Positions 42,542-51,097 of a stretch of 64,000 nucleotides of DNA are shown one piece after another. Every line of letters starts with the position of its first letter. The stretch's first letter is position 1. The position numbers and the translations under genes were made by a program. The notes beneath the pieces are model-generated. The model was not told the origin of the DNA and made no database searches. It saw only the letters and a list, made by a program, of their open reading frames with translations. The stretch lies in NCBI GenBank assembly GCA_963783965.1, contig CAWAPQ010000004.1, positions 62,001 to 126,000 of the forward strand, written 5' to 3'. Source of the stretch: Bog-473 sp963783965. Its GTDB lineage: Bacteria > Actinomycetota > Acidimicrobiia > Acidimicrobiales > RAAP-2.

Positions 42542-43204
42542 GCGCGGCGACCACGAGGATGGTTGACCGACGGCAGGCCCGCCCAGTGCTCCGTTGGCGA
42601 GGGGTCGCCGTTCTACAGCGTTCCGTCGCAAGCGAGACGCGATTCCAGGCTGGAGCCACCCGGTGCTGCGAACGCAGGTCCGGGTCCAGAACCGGCTACA
42701 CCGGTCGTCCGTCGGCGGCCATTCGGCACCCCGCAGAGATCCTCACCCCACTTTCACTCGAGAGGGCCGCACCCTGCCTCGGCTCACCGGACGCTTCCGA
42801 ATAGAGAGGTGCCGGGTCCGGACTGAGTCGTAGGCGGGTGGACGTACGCGCGCAGAGGCAAGCTGCTTGCTCCTGATCTCCGTCAGCTCTCCTGGCCACT
42901 CGGAGGGACCTGTGTCGGACTGGTCACATGGGTTGCAGGCGCGCGCCGTCCTCCCATCACGCACCGGAAGAGTGCACAGCGGGCACTTATCTCCCCCGCC
43001 CATAGTGACGATATTCATTCGTCGGCAACCGGATGAAGTCCGACCCGTCCCTTTCATCAGCTCGGAGCGGGAGAAGAAGCGACGCGGGCTCGGGTCAATA
43101 CGCCCCGGGTCCCATTGACAGAGGATGCGGGCCAGCAAAGTGACTGCACACATGGACGAGGCGCAGTGGCGAGCCTTTTGCGCGCTCCGTTCGTAGTGAC
43201 AGAC
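42542..43204. other. Long intergenic region with little coding signal
   Basis: About 660 bases between the SHOCT protein and the ATP-grasp gene. The only item worth noting is a minus-strand frame with two CxxC motifs (42743-43018), listed separately. TTGACA at 43115 has no matching -10 element at the right distance. Confidence 0.35.
42743..43018 (-). CDS. Possible small zinc-ribbon protein
   Basis: A 91-codon frame from ATG 43018. Near the N-terminus it has CPLC, 14 residues, then CNPC, a spacing that suits a zinc ribbon, followed by a basic tail. There is no clear Shine-Dalgarno, and an internal ATG at 43003 is also possible. The Cys spacing is the only support; it may be chance. Confidence 0.25.
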   Translation of the reverse strand: MNIVTMGGGDKCPLCTLPVRDGRTARACNPCDQSDTGPSEWPGELTEIRSKQLASARVRPPAYDSVRTRHLSIRKRPVSRGRVRPSRVKVG

Positions 43205-44539
43205 ATGCCTCCGCGCCGAGACCAGAGCAAAAAAGATCCATCTGGAGCGAATCGTCTTCCGCTGCTCGCGATCCCCTACGCCGGACTCTCGCTGCCGGTG
43301 ATGACCTCGGCCCAGGCGGCGGCTGGTCTCTGTTCGATTCTGTGGTTGGTTGACGGCGACGACCCATCCGTGCAGGCCGACCGACGAGCGTTGGAGCGCT
43401 TTGGTCAGGTTGTCGACCTGGGGCGCACTTCTGCCGGGCGGTGGGCGGATGTCGTGGGCCCATTGCGACCCGATGGCATACTGACCTTCTCCGACCAGCG
43501 CATGGTCGAGCTTGCGCACCTCGCCGAGGATCTGGGCCTGTCGTTTCACCGACCAGAGGTGGCGCGGCGGCTGACCGACAAGGTGGCCCAACGGGACGCC
43601 CTCCGTCGTGCCGGTCTGCCCGTACCCGCCACGACAGCCCTCGGGAGCGAACTCGACGAGGGGGACCTCAAGGAGATCGCGAAGGGCGTGCGGTTCCCGG
43701 CGGTGCTCAAGCCCGTGTATGGGACGGACAGCCGAACCACCGTTCGTGTCGATGATCCCGACGAGCTCCTCGGCGCGTTTCGATCGCTGTTTGACGGTCA
43801 CCGGCCCGACATGGTGCTGGAGGAGTATCTCGCCGACACCGCTCCCTGCCTTGGCCAGGATTTCGCCAACTACCTGTCGGTCGAGAGCGTGGTCAGCAAC
43901 GGAACCGTCGAGCACTTCGCCGTAACCGGCCGGTTTCCGCTTGCACCGCCGTTCCGGGAGACCGGGTTCTTCATACCCGCCGACGTCACACCAGACCAGA
44001 GAACTGGGGTTCTGGATCTTGCGTCCGCCGCGGTGCTCGCCATCGGCGTCGAGCTTGGCTGCCTTCACACGGAGATCAAGTTCACGCCGGACGGCTTCCG
44101 GGTCATTGAGGTCAATGGCCGCCTTGGCGGCGGCGTCCCCCTCATGCTCGAGATGGCAGGCGCTGCCTCCGCTCCACGACTGGCCATGGAGGTCGCCTTG
44201 GGCCGCGCCCCGGACATTGCCGCCCTTGTTCCACGCGAAGGCATCGGTTTCAGACTCCTCTTCCATGCGCCCGTCGCAGCGCGAAAGGTATTGGCCGTCG
44301 AAGGCGTGGAATTCATCGGTCAACTGCCGGGTGTACCCACAGGCACGCTGCATCGACCGCCTGGCACCGAGATCGATTGGCGCACGGGCACTAACGACTA
44401 CGTGTACTCGGTGATCGGTGTTGCCCAGACCTATGACCAGCTCCGCTCCATCAGGGAGATGGCTGGAACAACCGTGCACATGCAATTCGAAAACGAGAAC
44501 CTCGGGGCCAGGGAGCGGGCGTTCGAGCCCCATTGCTGA
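43205..44539 (+). CDS. ATP-grasp domain ligase
   Basis: A protein of about 444 residues; ATG 43205 is chosen, with GTG 43196 and TTG 43115 as alternatives. A pre-ATP-grasp lobe (ILWLVDGDDPSVQADRRALERFGQVVDLG) is followed by DKVAQRDALRRAGLPVPATT, the ATP-binding lysine in FPAVLKPVYGTDSRTT, an EEYL hinge, and the metal-binding HTEIKFTPDGFRVIEVNGRLGGG (Glu and Asn). This is the carboxylate-amine/thiol ligase type. It stands alone, and the substrates cannot be inferred. A strong hairpin follows. Confidence 0.86.
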   Translation: MPPRRDQSKKDPSGANRLPLLAIPYAGLSLPVMTSAQAAAGLCSILWLVDGDDPSVQADRRALERFGQVVDLGRTSAGRWADVVGPLRPDGILTFSDQRMVELAHLAEDLGLSFHRPEVARRLTDKVAQRDALRRAGLPVPATTALGSELDEGDLKEIAKGVRFPAVLKPVYGTDSRTTVRVDDPDELLGAFRSLFDGHRPDMVLEEYLADTAPCLGQDFANYLSVESVVSNGTVEHFAVTGRFPLAPPFRETGFFIPADVTPDQRTGVLDLASAAVLAIGVELGCLHTEIKFTPDGFRVIEVNGRLGGGVPLMLEMAGAASAPRLAMEVALGRAPDIAALVPREGIGFRLLFHAPVAARKVLAVEGVEFIGQLPGVPTGTLHRPPGTEIDWRTGTNDYVYSVIGVAQTYDQLRSIREMAGTTVHMQFENENLGARERAFEPHC

Positions 44540-44555
44540 CGTCCTCGAGGCAGCA

Positions 44556-44585
44556 AGAAGCCCGGCCCCAGAGGGCCGGGCTTCT
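44556..44585. terminator. Bidirectional hairpin terminator
   Basis: AGAAGCCCGGCCC-CAGA-GGGCCGGGCTTCT is a perfect 13-bp stem with a 4-nt loop, between convergent genes. The T-runs are short on both sides, but stem strength and place make a shared terminator likely. Confidence 0.8.
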
Positions 44586-44612
44586 GCTCACACGCAAAGG
44601 CGACAGGGAGAG

Positions 44613-46532
44613 TTACCCCGATGTGGTGATGCCCACTGAGCCCATGCCGACGACGGGCTGATTCAGCTTCAGGCCGCCGGCGGAGCCGAGGAACTTGGCG
44701 TCGCCGTAGTTGAAGACCCCACCGTCGGATGCGGTCAGCCAGTAGCCATTGCCGTCGGGCGTCGCGCTGATCCCCACGACCGGCTTGTTCAGCTTGAGAC
44801 CACCGGCGGAGCCGAAGAACCCGGCGGAGCCGTAGTTGAAGATCCCACCGTCGGCGGCAACCAACCAGTAGCCCTTGCCGTCAGGTGTCGCCGCGATCCC
44901 GACGATCGGCTGATTGAGCTTGAGGCTGCCGGCGGAGCCGAAGAACCCGGCATCCCCGTAGTTGAAGACCCCGCCGTCAGAAGCCACGAGCCAGTAGCCC
45001 TTGCCGTCGGGAGTCGGTGTCATGCCGACGATCGGCTTGTTGAGCTTGATGCCGCCGGTCGAGCCGTAGAACCCGGCATCCCCGTAGTTGAAGATCCCGC
45101 CGTCTGCGGCAACCAGCCAGTACCCGAGTCCCGCCGGGCTCGCCGGTGCGCCACCGGCTCCTGGCACATAGGGCGTGGCTGCCATGCCGACCACCGGCTG
45201 GTTCAGCTTGAGGCTGCCGGTGGAGCCGTGGAAGCTGGCATCCCCGTAGCTGAAGACCCCGCCATCGGACGCCACGAGCCAGTAGCCACCCTGGTCCTGT
45301 GTTGTCGTGATCCCCACCACGGGCTTGTTGAGCTTCAGGCTGCCGGCGGAGCCGTAGAAGCCGGCGGTGCCGTAGTTGAAGACGCCGCCGTCAGACGCTG
45401 CCTGCCAGTACCCGCTGCCCGGTGGAGGGGTGTTGTAGATGGCCGTGCCTCCCGGCAGCACCGTGATGGTGTTGGCCGGGGTCATGGTGACGTCGGTCAC
45501 GCCGCTGATCCAGAGGCCGTAGAACTGGCCGGAGATCGTGTTGCCGCCGACGGTTGTGGCCTTGATGGAGGGAGCGATCGCTGGGGGCAGCTGGTCGACG
45601 CCGAGGATGATGCCGGCGGTGGTGGGTGGACCGTTGGTCTGTCCCCAGTTGTTCGCAGGACCGACCGTGTTGTCCGTGATGACCGTCCCGGTCACCACGT
45701 CATTGGGCGCATGAGCGTGCACGATGATGCCGCCCTCGAACGAATCGCTGATGTTGTTGTTCGTCACGGCGACATCGCTGACCGTGGCTGCGGCCGACGC
45801 CGCCGCCACCACGATTCCGCCGAGGTCGGGGCCGGTCGCCTTGAAGACGCCAATGTGCCCTGTGATGGTGTTGCCATCGATCGTCGCGCCGGTAATCTTG
45901 CCGCCCGTGTTGTGGGTGGCGTAGACGATCCCGCACGACCCGTAGTTGCCCGAGATCGTGTTGTTGCTGACGTCGTCATTGACCGCATCAACCGGCGCAT
46001 TCGGGCCGGCGTTGGGCGCGCCGGGATTGACCGGACCATTGTCGTTGACGAAGACGCCCCCGCCACCGTTGTTGGTGACCGTGTCGGCATTGACCAGGGA
46101 GTTGGTCGCGCCAGCAAGGACGATGCCTCCGAACGATCCGATCTTGGGGTTCGGGTTGACACCATTGTTCTCGACTGTGTCGTTCTGAATTGTGACACTC
46201 GCCTGGTCCACCAGGATCCCCGTGTCGTTGGCGTTCTCGACGGTGACGCCATCCGACGCCACGCTCCCACCGATCGTCAAACCGGTCACTCCGGGCTCGA
46301 CGTAAATTCCGAGGTCGCAACCCGTCGCATCGACGGTCTGCGCCGTGATGGGCGTGTTGGTGGTCACATCCATCACGGTCGTCAAGCCCGTTGTACCGGC
46401 GGCGACACAGGTGGGAAGAGCACCGGCCGGCGATTGCAGGAGGGTGGTGGCTGCGGTACCGCTGACCGCCAGAGCGCTCACGCCGAGCGCCGCTGTACCC
46501 AGTAGACGTGTAATGGTTCGCTTAGGCTTCAT
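44613..46532 (-). CDS. Secreted beta-helix protein with six C-terminal GYWL repeats
   Basis: A 639-residue protein behind AAGGAATC. A signal peptide covers about residues 1-38. Residues about 40-370 are rich in N-x-[IV]-x-x-N and GI-[IV]-[LV] rungs (GIVLAGATNSLVNADTVTNNGG), a right-handed parallel beta-helix. The C-terminal 266 residues are six tandem units of about 42 residues beginning GYW and containing DGGVFNYGDAGFYGS and KLN-[KQ]-P-[IV]-VG. The repeats occur in exported proteins of acidimicrobial actinobacteria and probably form a beta-propeller or solenoid for surface binding. It shares the terminator at 44556. Confidence 0.85.
   Translation of the reverse strand: MKPKRTITRLLGTAALGVSALAVSGTAATTLLQSPAGALPTCVAAGTTGLTTVMDVTTNTPITAQTVDATGCDLGIYVEPGVTGLTIGGSVASDGVTVENANDTGILVDQASVTIQNDTVENNGVNPNPKIGSFGGIVLAGATNSLVNADTVTNNGGGGVFVNDNGPVNPGAPNAGPNAPVDAVNDDVSNNTISGNYGSCGIVYATHNTGGKITGATIDGNTITGHIGVFKATGPDLGGIVVAAASAAATVSDVAVTNNNISDSFEGGIIVHAHAPNDVVTGTVITDNTVGPANNWGQTNGPPTTAGIILGVDQLPPAIAPSIKATTVGGNTISGQFYGLWISGVTDVTMTPANTITVLPGGTAIYNTPPPGSGYWQAASDGGVFNYGTAGFYGSAGSLKLNKPVVGITTTQDQGGYWLVASDGGVFSYGDASFHGSTGSLKLNQPVVGMAATPYVPGAGGAPASPAGLGYWLVAADGGIFNYGDAGFYGSTGGIKLNKPIVGMTPTPDGKGYWLVASDGGVFNYGDAGFFGSAGSLKLNQPIVGIAATPDGKGYWLVAADGGIFNYGSAGFFGSAGGLKLNKPVVGISATPDGNGYWLTASDGGVFNYGDAKFLGSAGGLKLNQPVVGMGSVGITTSG
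44616..45413 (-). repeat. Six tandem repeats of about 126 bp encoding GYWL units
   Basis: Units of about 126 bp, one of them lengthened to 162 bp by an Ala/Pro/Gly insertion (GAGGAPASPAGL). The copies differ at many third positions, so they are old duplications kept at the protein level. A related unit occurs at 63835-64000. Confidence 0.85.
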
Positions 46533-46869
46533 GGTGATTCCTTATCACAACGGAGCCACAATCGCTCATGAGTGTCCTGCGTCCCGTGCCATGCCGCGAA
46601 GGACGGTCTGCGGTGCGCTGCGATCAGAGGGCTGACGTGGGAAGACGAACGAAGGAGCTGCGTCGCAGCCCATTCCCAGCTTCGTGACGAGACTGTGATC
46701 GACGGCCCTCCCACATCGTCTCTTGGCGACGTTTCTCTCAGGAGCGGTGCGGGTGGCACCTTCGAGGCGGTAGCGAGGGGCGCCTCTGGCGTCCCGAACC
46801 CTCGTGTTACATTCCGCGCCTCCGAATTGCGGCGACAGTGCCATCGGAACGAGGAGGAATCGGACCCGG
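46533..46869. other. Divergent intergenic region
   Basis: About 340 bases separating the beta-helix protein and the SurE gene. It must hold both promoters, but none could be picked out with confidence. GAGGAGGAA lies 12 nt before the SurE ATG, a rather long spacing. Confidence 0.35.
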
Positions 46870-47697
46870 ATGCAACGACGCACCCACGCCCGCATCGGTG
46901 CATCTGTTCTGAGCGCGTTGGCCGCGCTGACGGTCTCCGGGCTCCTCGGAGGCAGCGCCGGCGCGGCGTCCAAAACCTCCCCCACCTTGACCATCCTGGT
47001 GACGAACGACGACGGCGTGTCTGCACCCGGCATCAACGCGACGGTGCAGGCACTGACCGCCCTCCCCCATACCAAGGTCACCGTGGTGGCGCCGGCCGCT
47101 AATCAGAGTGGGACCGGAGCCAAGGTGACCGGCGGAACGCTGACGGTCACCGACGCCACAACGGCGAGTGGGTACCCGGCCAAGGCCGTGGCGGGTTACC
47201 CCGCCGACACCATCATCTGGGCCATCGATGATCACGGCGTACCACAGCGTCCGGACCTCGTCGTGTCCGGGATCAACTTTGGGGAGAACATCGGCCCTTT
47301 GGCCTCCCTCTCTGGCACCGTCGGAGCAGCCCAGACGGCACTGGCCCGGGGCATCCCTGCCCTCGCTGTCAGCCAGGGTGTGGACAACGGCCAGCAGCCC
47401 AACTTCTCGCAGGGAGCCAAGTATCTGGTGGCCTGGGTGCAGGCGCACCGCAAGGCCCTCGTGGCGGCCAAGAAAGGCACCGCGGCCAAGACGAACGGCA
47501 ACCTCAACGTTCCGACGTGCGTCACCGGACACATCCGAGGGCCCGTCACCGTGGCGCTCGGCACGACACTGACCGGCTACTCAATCGGGACGGTGGATTG
47601 TTCGAGCACCGCCGCCAAGCCGAAGAACGACGTGCAGGCCTTCGTCGACGGGTTCGCATCACTCACGCCTCTGCACCCGGTGAATCCCCCGCAATAG
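46870..47697 (+). CDS. Exported SurE-family 5'/3'-nucleotidase
   Basis: A 275-residue protein. A signal peptide occupies about residues 1-33 (RIGASVLSALAALTVSGLLGG...AGA). The mature part has the SurE start LTILVTNDDGVSAPGI with metal-binding DD, VVAPAANQSGTGAK, and LVVSGINFGENIG with the metal-binding Asn. SurE removes phosphate from nucleotides and short polyphosphate. Most SurE proteins are cytoplasmic, so the signal peptide marks this as an extracytoplasmic member. A terminator follows. Confidence 0.87.
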   Translation: MQRRTHARIGASVLSALAALTVSGLLGGSAGAASKTSPTLTILVTNDDGVSAPGINATVQALTALPHTKVTVVAPAANQSGTGAKVTGGTLTVTDATTASGYPAKAVAGYPADTIIWAIDDHGVPQRPDLVVSGINFGENIGPLASLSGTVGAAQTALARGIPALAVSQGVDNGQQPNFSQGAKYLVAWVQAHRKALVAAKKGTAAKTNGNLNVPTCVTGHIRGPVTVALGTTLTGYSIGTVDCSSTAAKPKNDVQAFVDGFASLTPLHPVNPPQ

Positions 47698-47709
47698 AGC
47701 CCCGGAACC

Positions 47710-47738
47710 AGGCGGAGCGTTCGACGTCCCCGCCTTTT
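47710..47738 (+). terminator. Intrinsic terminator after the SurE gene
   Basis: The outer stem AGGCGG/CCGCCT (47710-47715 with 47730-47735) encloses an inner stem CGT-TCG-ACG and is followed at once by TTTT. It lies between convergent genes and serves the plus-strand SurE gene. Confidence 0.65.
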
Positions 47739-47754
47739 ACCCCCGAAGTCGCAA

Positions 47755-48720
47755 CTACGGAATGAGGACGATGCGCACGCCCGGAGCGTCAGGGACGCTC
47801 CAGATGGCTTCGACGTCGGCCAGGGGAACCGGAAGGGCCTCCACTTCCAGCGTTCCGGCATCGATCTCGTCGATCAGCGACGGGAGCTCCGCCAGGTAGG
47901 ACTGGGTCGAGACCGCGCCTTGGCCGTTGCCCTGTATCCGGAGGTTGGCCGATCGGAGCGCCACCGACGGCAACTCCATGGTGGGGCCGGCCATGGCGCC
48001 GATCTGTATCCAGTCCAGCGCCCGACTCCGATCAGAGCGAGCGCGGAGCAGCGCCATGATGGCAATCGTCGCCGGCTCGCCCCAGAGGTAGTCGATCACG
48101 ATGTCCACCTCGGCGGCAGCCGCCGCGAGGCGCTCTGTCGTCCCGCCCACATCGTCGTCCAAGGGGACGACGGCATCGGCGCCCAGTTCGGAAAGCGCCT
48201 GAAGTCGCTGCTGGTTGCGGCCCGCCGCGACGACGAGGCCGGCGCCCAGGCGTTTGGCCACCTGGACAGCCATCCCTCCCGCGTTGCCGGTTGCCCCGAG
48301 AACCAGCACCGATTGACCCGGTTCCAAGGGGACCCGTCGGCGCAGGGCCACCCAGGCGGACATGGCCGGATTCATGGCCGCGGCGATCTTGTTGCTGTCG
48401 ACGCGCTCCGGCAACGGGATCGTCCGGCGGACGTCGACGACGGTCTGCTCGGCCAAGGAGCCCCGGACGTCGTCGGACGCCACGAAGTACACCCGTCGAC
48501 TATCGGGGAGACGACCGACTCCGTCGACACCCGGAATCATCGGCAACGTTCCGCTGCTGCTGTAGTGACGGCCCGAGGCACCCGTACGGACGCGGGGATG
48601 CAGCCCGACGGCCAGGACGTCAACGAGCGCCTCGTCGGGCCCAACCGGCTCGGGCGTGTCGTACGACTCGTAACGAGGAGGGTGGTCGAACGATCGGACG
48701 ACAGCAGCATGCATGCTCAT
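47755..48720 (-). CDS. Quinone oxidoreductase-like MDR dehydrogenase (zinc-free)
   Basis: A 321-residue medium-chain dehydrogenase/reductase. The N-terminal GroES-like domain (VDVLAVGLHPRVRTGASGRHY, PMIPGVDGVG) lacks the Cys/His/Asp ligands of zinc alcohol dehydrogenases. The Rossmann motif is VLVLGATGNAGGMAVQVAKRLGA. It is therefore an NADPH-dependent quinone or enone reductase. The substrate is unknown. It is monocistronic; ATG 48714 is an alternative start. Confidence 0.88.
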   Translation of the reverse strand: MSMHAAVVRSFDHPPRYESYDTPEPVGPDEALVDVLAVGLHPRVRTGASGRHYSSSGTLPMIPGVDGVGRLPDSRRVYFVASDDVRGSLAEQTVVDVRRTIPLPERVDSNKIAAAMNPAMSAWVALRRRVPLEPGQSVLVLGATGNAGGMAVQVAKRLGAGLVVAAGRNQQRLQALSELGADAVVPLDDDVGGTTERLAAAAAEVDIVIDYLWGEPATIAIMALLRARSDRSRALDWIQIGAMAGPTMELPSVALRSANLRIQGNGQGAVSTQSYLAELPSLIDEIDAGTLEVEALPVPLADVEAIWSVPDAPGVRIVLIP

Positions 48721-48781
48721 TCGGCTCGCGTCCCTGTCTTCTCAGCCAGCCCGTTGACGCCACGAAGCATGCCAGCGGCAA

Positions 48782-50722
48782 TCAGGTAGGCGGCAATCCG
48801 CTCGTCGTCGGAGCCAGCCCTTGCTGCTGCGCCATGATGGCAGCCTCGACCACCTGCAGATCCGAAGGGTCAATGGCCAGCGGTCCGCCGGCCACCGGCA
48901 CCTGCCAGACGTGCGTCATCATCGGCGTGGCACCGTAGTGGTACGTCCCTGGTGGACATGGAGTAAACCCATCGATCTGATGTGTCGTGTCGGAGGTGCA
49001 CAGGTTGGTGTGGGCGTGCCACTGGACGAGGCAGCCATAGGGCATGGGGCCATTGCCCTGCCCGGGCATCAGGTACATCGCAGCAACGAGCACCGGGCCG
49101 TAGGGCGTGGTCGCGTAGACCAGGGAGTCCACCGCAGTCGGGTTCATGACGTCCTTCTGGTTCATGTAGGCCGGGTTGAGGTAGTGGACGACCGGATAGT
49201 TCGGATTGGTGATCGGGAAGTAACCGGCAGCGACGGCGGCGCTGAGGTTCTTGTACCTGGCGACAGCGGCTGACGTCGCTTGTATGTACTGGGTGGCGCC
49301 GAGCACCTGCTCAGAAGTCGGTTTGGCGTCGCAATTGGGCGTTTGCATCTTGTGGCCTTGGTCTGTCGTGGCGGACACGGTGGTCAGCTCTGCGACCTCG
49401 GCGGTCGGCAGCGCGGGTCCCGTGTACTTCCAGTGCGGAACGGTGACGCCGAGCCCGGCCATGGCGGCCATGTTCATGGAGCCGGAATGGCTCCCTGCCG
49501 CCGAAGACTTGCCCGAGGGCGACATGTCCATCCCCTTCATGGAGGAGCCGGACATGGACATGCCCGACATGGACGATGACGAAGAAGATGATGTCGCCGC
49601 CGGGGCCGCCGAGCCGGCTGAAGCCGGAATGACGGCAACGGCGGACGGGATCAGGATGACGGCCAAAACAGCGCCCAGGGCCCCGAGAGGATTGGCGGAA
49701 ATGAATCTGGCCGCAATCGTCGGCTCTGCTGCCCGCTCCGGCACAAGGGGCAGAACAGACAATCCGATCAACGCAATGATCGGCCCGTTGTTCGGATCGG
49801 TCCCGCCGAACGTGAGCACCTCCCCCAGCCCCTGTCCGGTGACCCAGTAGAGCAGCGAGAGAGTGATCCCCAATCCGATGTAGATGCCGGCACGCCTGGA
49901 GAGGAGCGGTCCGAGCCCGATGATCACCGAAGCCGCCGCCAACAGCGCGGCCATCCAGATCCCCGTCCCCGCGAAGGCGTGACCCGTCGAGTTCAGAAAG
50001 TGGGCATACCAACCAGGCTCGCCGTTGGCCGTGTCTGTGAGTTGATCCGTGATGGAACTCGCGCTGCGGTTGAAGGGGAAGAGCCAGATGATGGCTTCGA
50101 AGAGCCAGATGGCGGCCCACACGAGCAACGACCCCGTAGAGCCGAAGATGCCGCGGCCGGCGGCGGAGGATTCGGGACCCACACGCTCACGGGTGTCGGC
50201 CTGGTCGGCCTTGGGCCACACCATGAGGCCGAGAAGGATGTAGAAGCACACCGCACCGGGCGCGCCCTGCAGAGGGGACGTCTGTCCGGTGAGGGTCATG
50301 CCGAACCCCTCGCCGAAGAGGTAGACGCCGGCGCCCCAGACGAACGAGACCACCAGTGCCGGCTTGACGAGCCGCCGGAAGAACAGTCCCACGCCGATGG
50401 CGATCTCGATCACACCGAAAAATGCAACCCAGGCGGTCGTGCCGTGCGACAGCAACGTCGCCGTGTGGTTGATGGTCGACGCGACCACGCTGGGCTGACC
50501 CGCCGCCATTGGGCTGATCACGTCCGACACGAATGACGACTTGAAGAGGTGGGGCTGGAACTTCAACAGGCCGTCGATGATCCAAATGACACCGAGCGCG
50601 CATTGCAGCGTCCGCTGGTTGATGTGCAGCCACGCGGCGAGCGAGCGGCCCTGACCGGCGTCCGATTGAGGACCCTTGGCCGCTGAGGAGGATCCTCGCG
50701 GTGCGTTTGGACGAACCGTCAT
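48782..50722 (-). CDS. DoxX-like membrane protein with a Met-rich stalk and a His/Cys C-terminal domain
   Basis: A 646-residue protein; ATG 50722 follows AGGGGGAA. Residues about 35-365 hold roughly nine helices, beginning with a DoxX-like pattern (ALGVIWIIDGLLKFQPHLF). Residues 385-421 are a Met/Ser-rich stretch (SMSGMSMSGSSMKGMDMS) with His, of the kind that binds Cu(I). Residues about 430-646 form a soluble domain with VVHYLNPAYMNQKDVMNP, GCLVQWHAHTNLC and a late TYHYGATPMMTHVW. The His, Cys and Met content suggests an extracytoplasmic metal site, perhaps copper. It lies next to iron genes. I know no named family for the whole. Confidence 0.7.
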   Translation of the reverse strand: MTVRPNAPRGSSSAAKGPQSDAGQGRSLAAWLHINQRTLQCALGVIWIIDGLLKFQPHLFKSSFVSDVISPMAAGQPSVVASTINHTATLLSHGTTAWVAFFGVIEIAIGVGLFFRRLVKPALVVSFVWGAGVYLFGEGFGMTLTGQTSPLQGAPGAVCFYILLGLMVWPKADQADTRERVGPESSAAGRGIFGSTGSLLVWAAIWLFEAIIWLFPFNRSASSITDQLTDTANGEPGWYAHFLNSTGHAFAGTGIWMAALLAAASVIIGLGPLLSRRAGIYIGLGITLSLLYWVTGQGLGEVLTFGGTDPNNGPIIALIGLSVLPLVPERAAEPTIAARFISANPLGALGAVLAVILIPSAVAVIPASAGSAAPAATSSSSSSSMSGMSMSGSSMKGMDMSPSGKSSAAGSHSGSMNMAAMAGLGVTVPHWKYTGPALPTAEVAELTTVSATTDQGHKMQTPNCDAKPTSEQVLGATQYIQATSAAVARYKNLSAAVAAGYFPITNPNYPVVHYLNPAYMNQKDVMNPTAVDSLVYATTPYGPVLVAAMYLMPGQGNGPMPYGCLVQWHAHTNLCTSDTTHQIDGFTPCPPGTYHYGATPMMTHVWQVPVAGGPLAIDPSDLQVVEAAIMAQQQGLAPTTSGLPPT

Positions 50723-50863
50723 CAGATATTCCCCCTGGTCAGGCGGTGCGAGACACCCGCTCCCGGCCAAAATATACCGACCGGGCCGCCGGAATGCTCA
50801 GCAGGGGTTGCTCGTGAGGCTGGGTGCAGCAGACGGAGTCGTCGAGTCCGGGCGAACCGGCGG

Positions 50864-51088
50864 TCAGAGAAGCTGGGCTTCCTGCAGGAGCTTGATGGCC
50901 TCGGCTCCCGTCCCGAGCTCAGGGATGGTGATGGAATTGGGCTGGAGCTGGGCCAACGGGGTCTCGGGCTGTGCTGTCGAGACACCCGACGCGATCGGGT
51001 ACTCGAAGCTGTTGTGGGCGATGATCTCCTGCCCTTGGGCGGAATTGAGAAAGGCCACGAACTTCTGGGCCTCGCCCTGGTTCGGCGT
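50864..51088 (-). pseudogene. C-terminal remnant of an iron(III) ABC transporter substrate-binding protein
   Basis: About 75 codons read TPNQGEAQKFVAFLNSAQGQ, then EIIAHNSFEYPIASGV and IPELGTGAEAIKLLQEAQLL, ending in TGA. This is the usual C-terminus of FbpA/AfuA-type ferric-iron binding proteins (FLLSEEGQ..., SFEYP, LLxEAGLL). No start codon, signal peptide or N-terminal lobe is present. The frame runs straight on from the stop codon of the dtxR gene at 51098. It is a leftover from a deletion, or an assembly join, placed in an iron region where an intact gene would make sense. Confidence 0.72.
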
Positions 51089-51097
51089 CCTACGCGG

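Noticed and set aside
43115..43120. TTGACA upstream of the ATP-grasp gene as a -35 element
   Set aside because: No -10-like hexamer is found 16-19 nt downstream.
44616..45413. Regular repeats that might be read as a CRISPR-like array or minisatellite
   Set aside because: The period is about 126 bp and stays in frame; the units encode the GYWL repeat with many silent differences, so it is a coding repeat.
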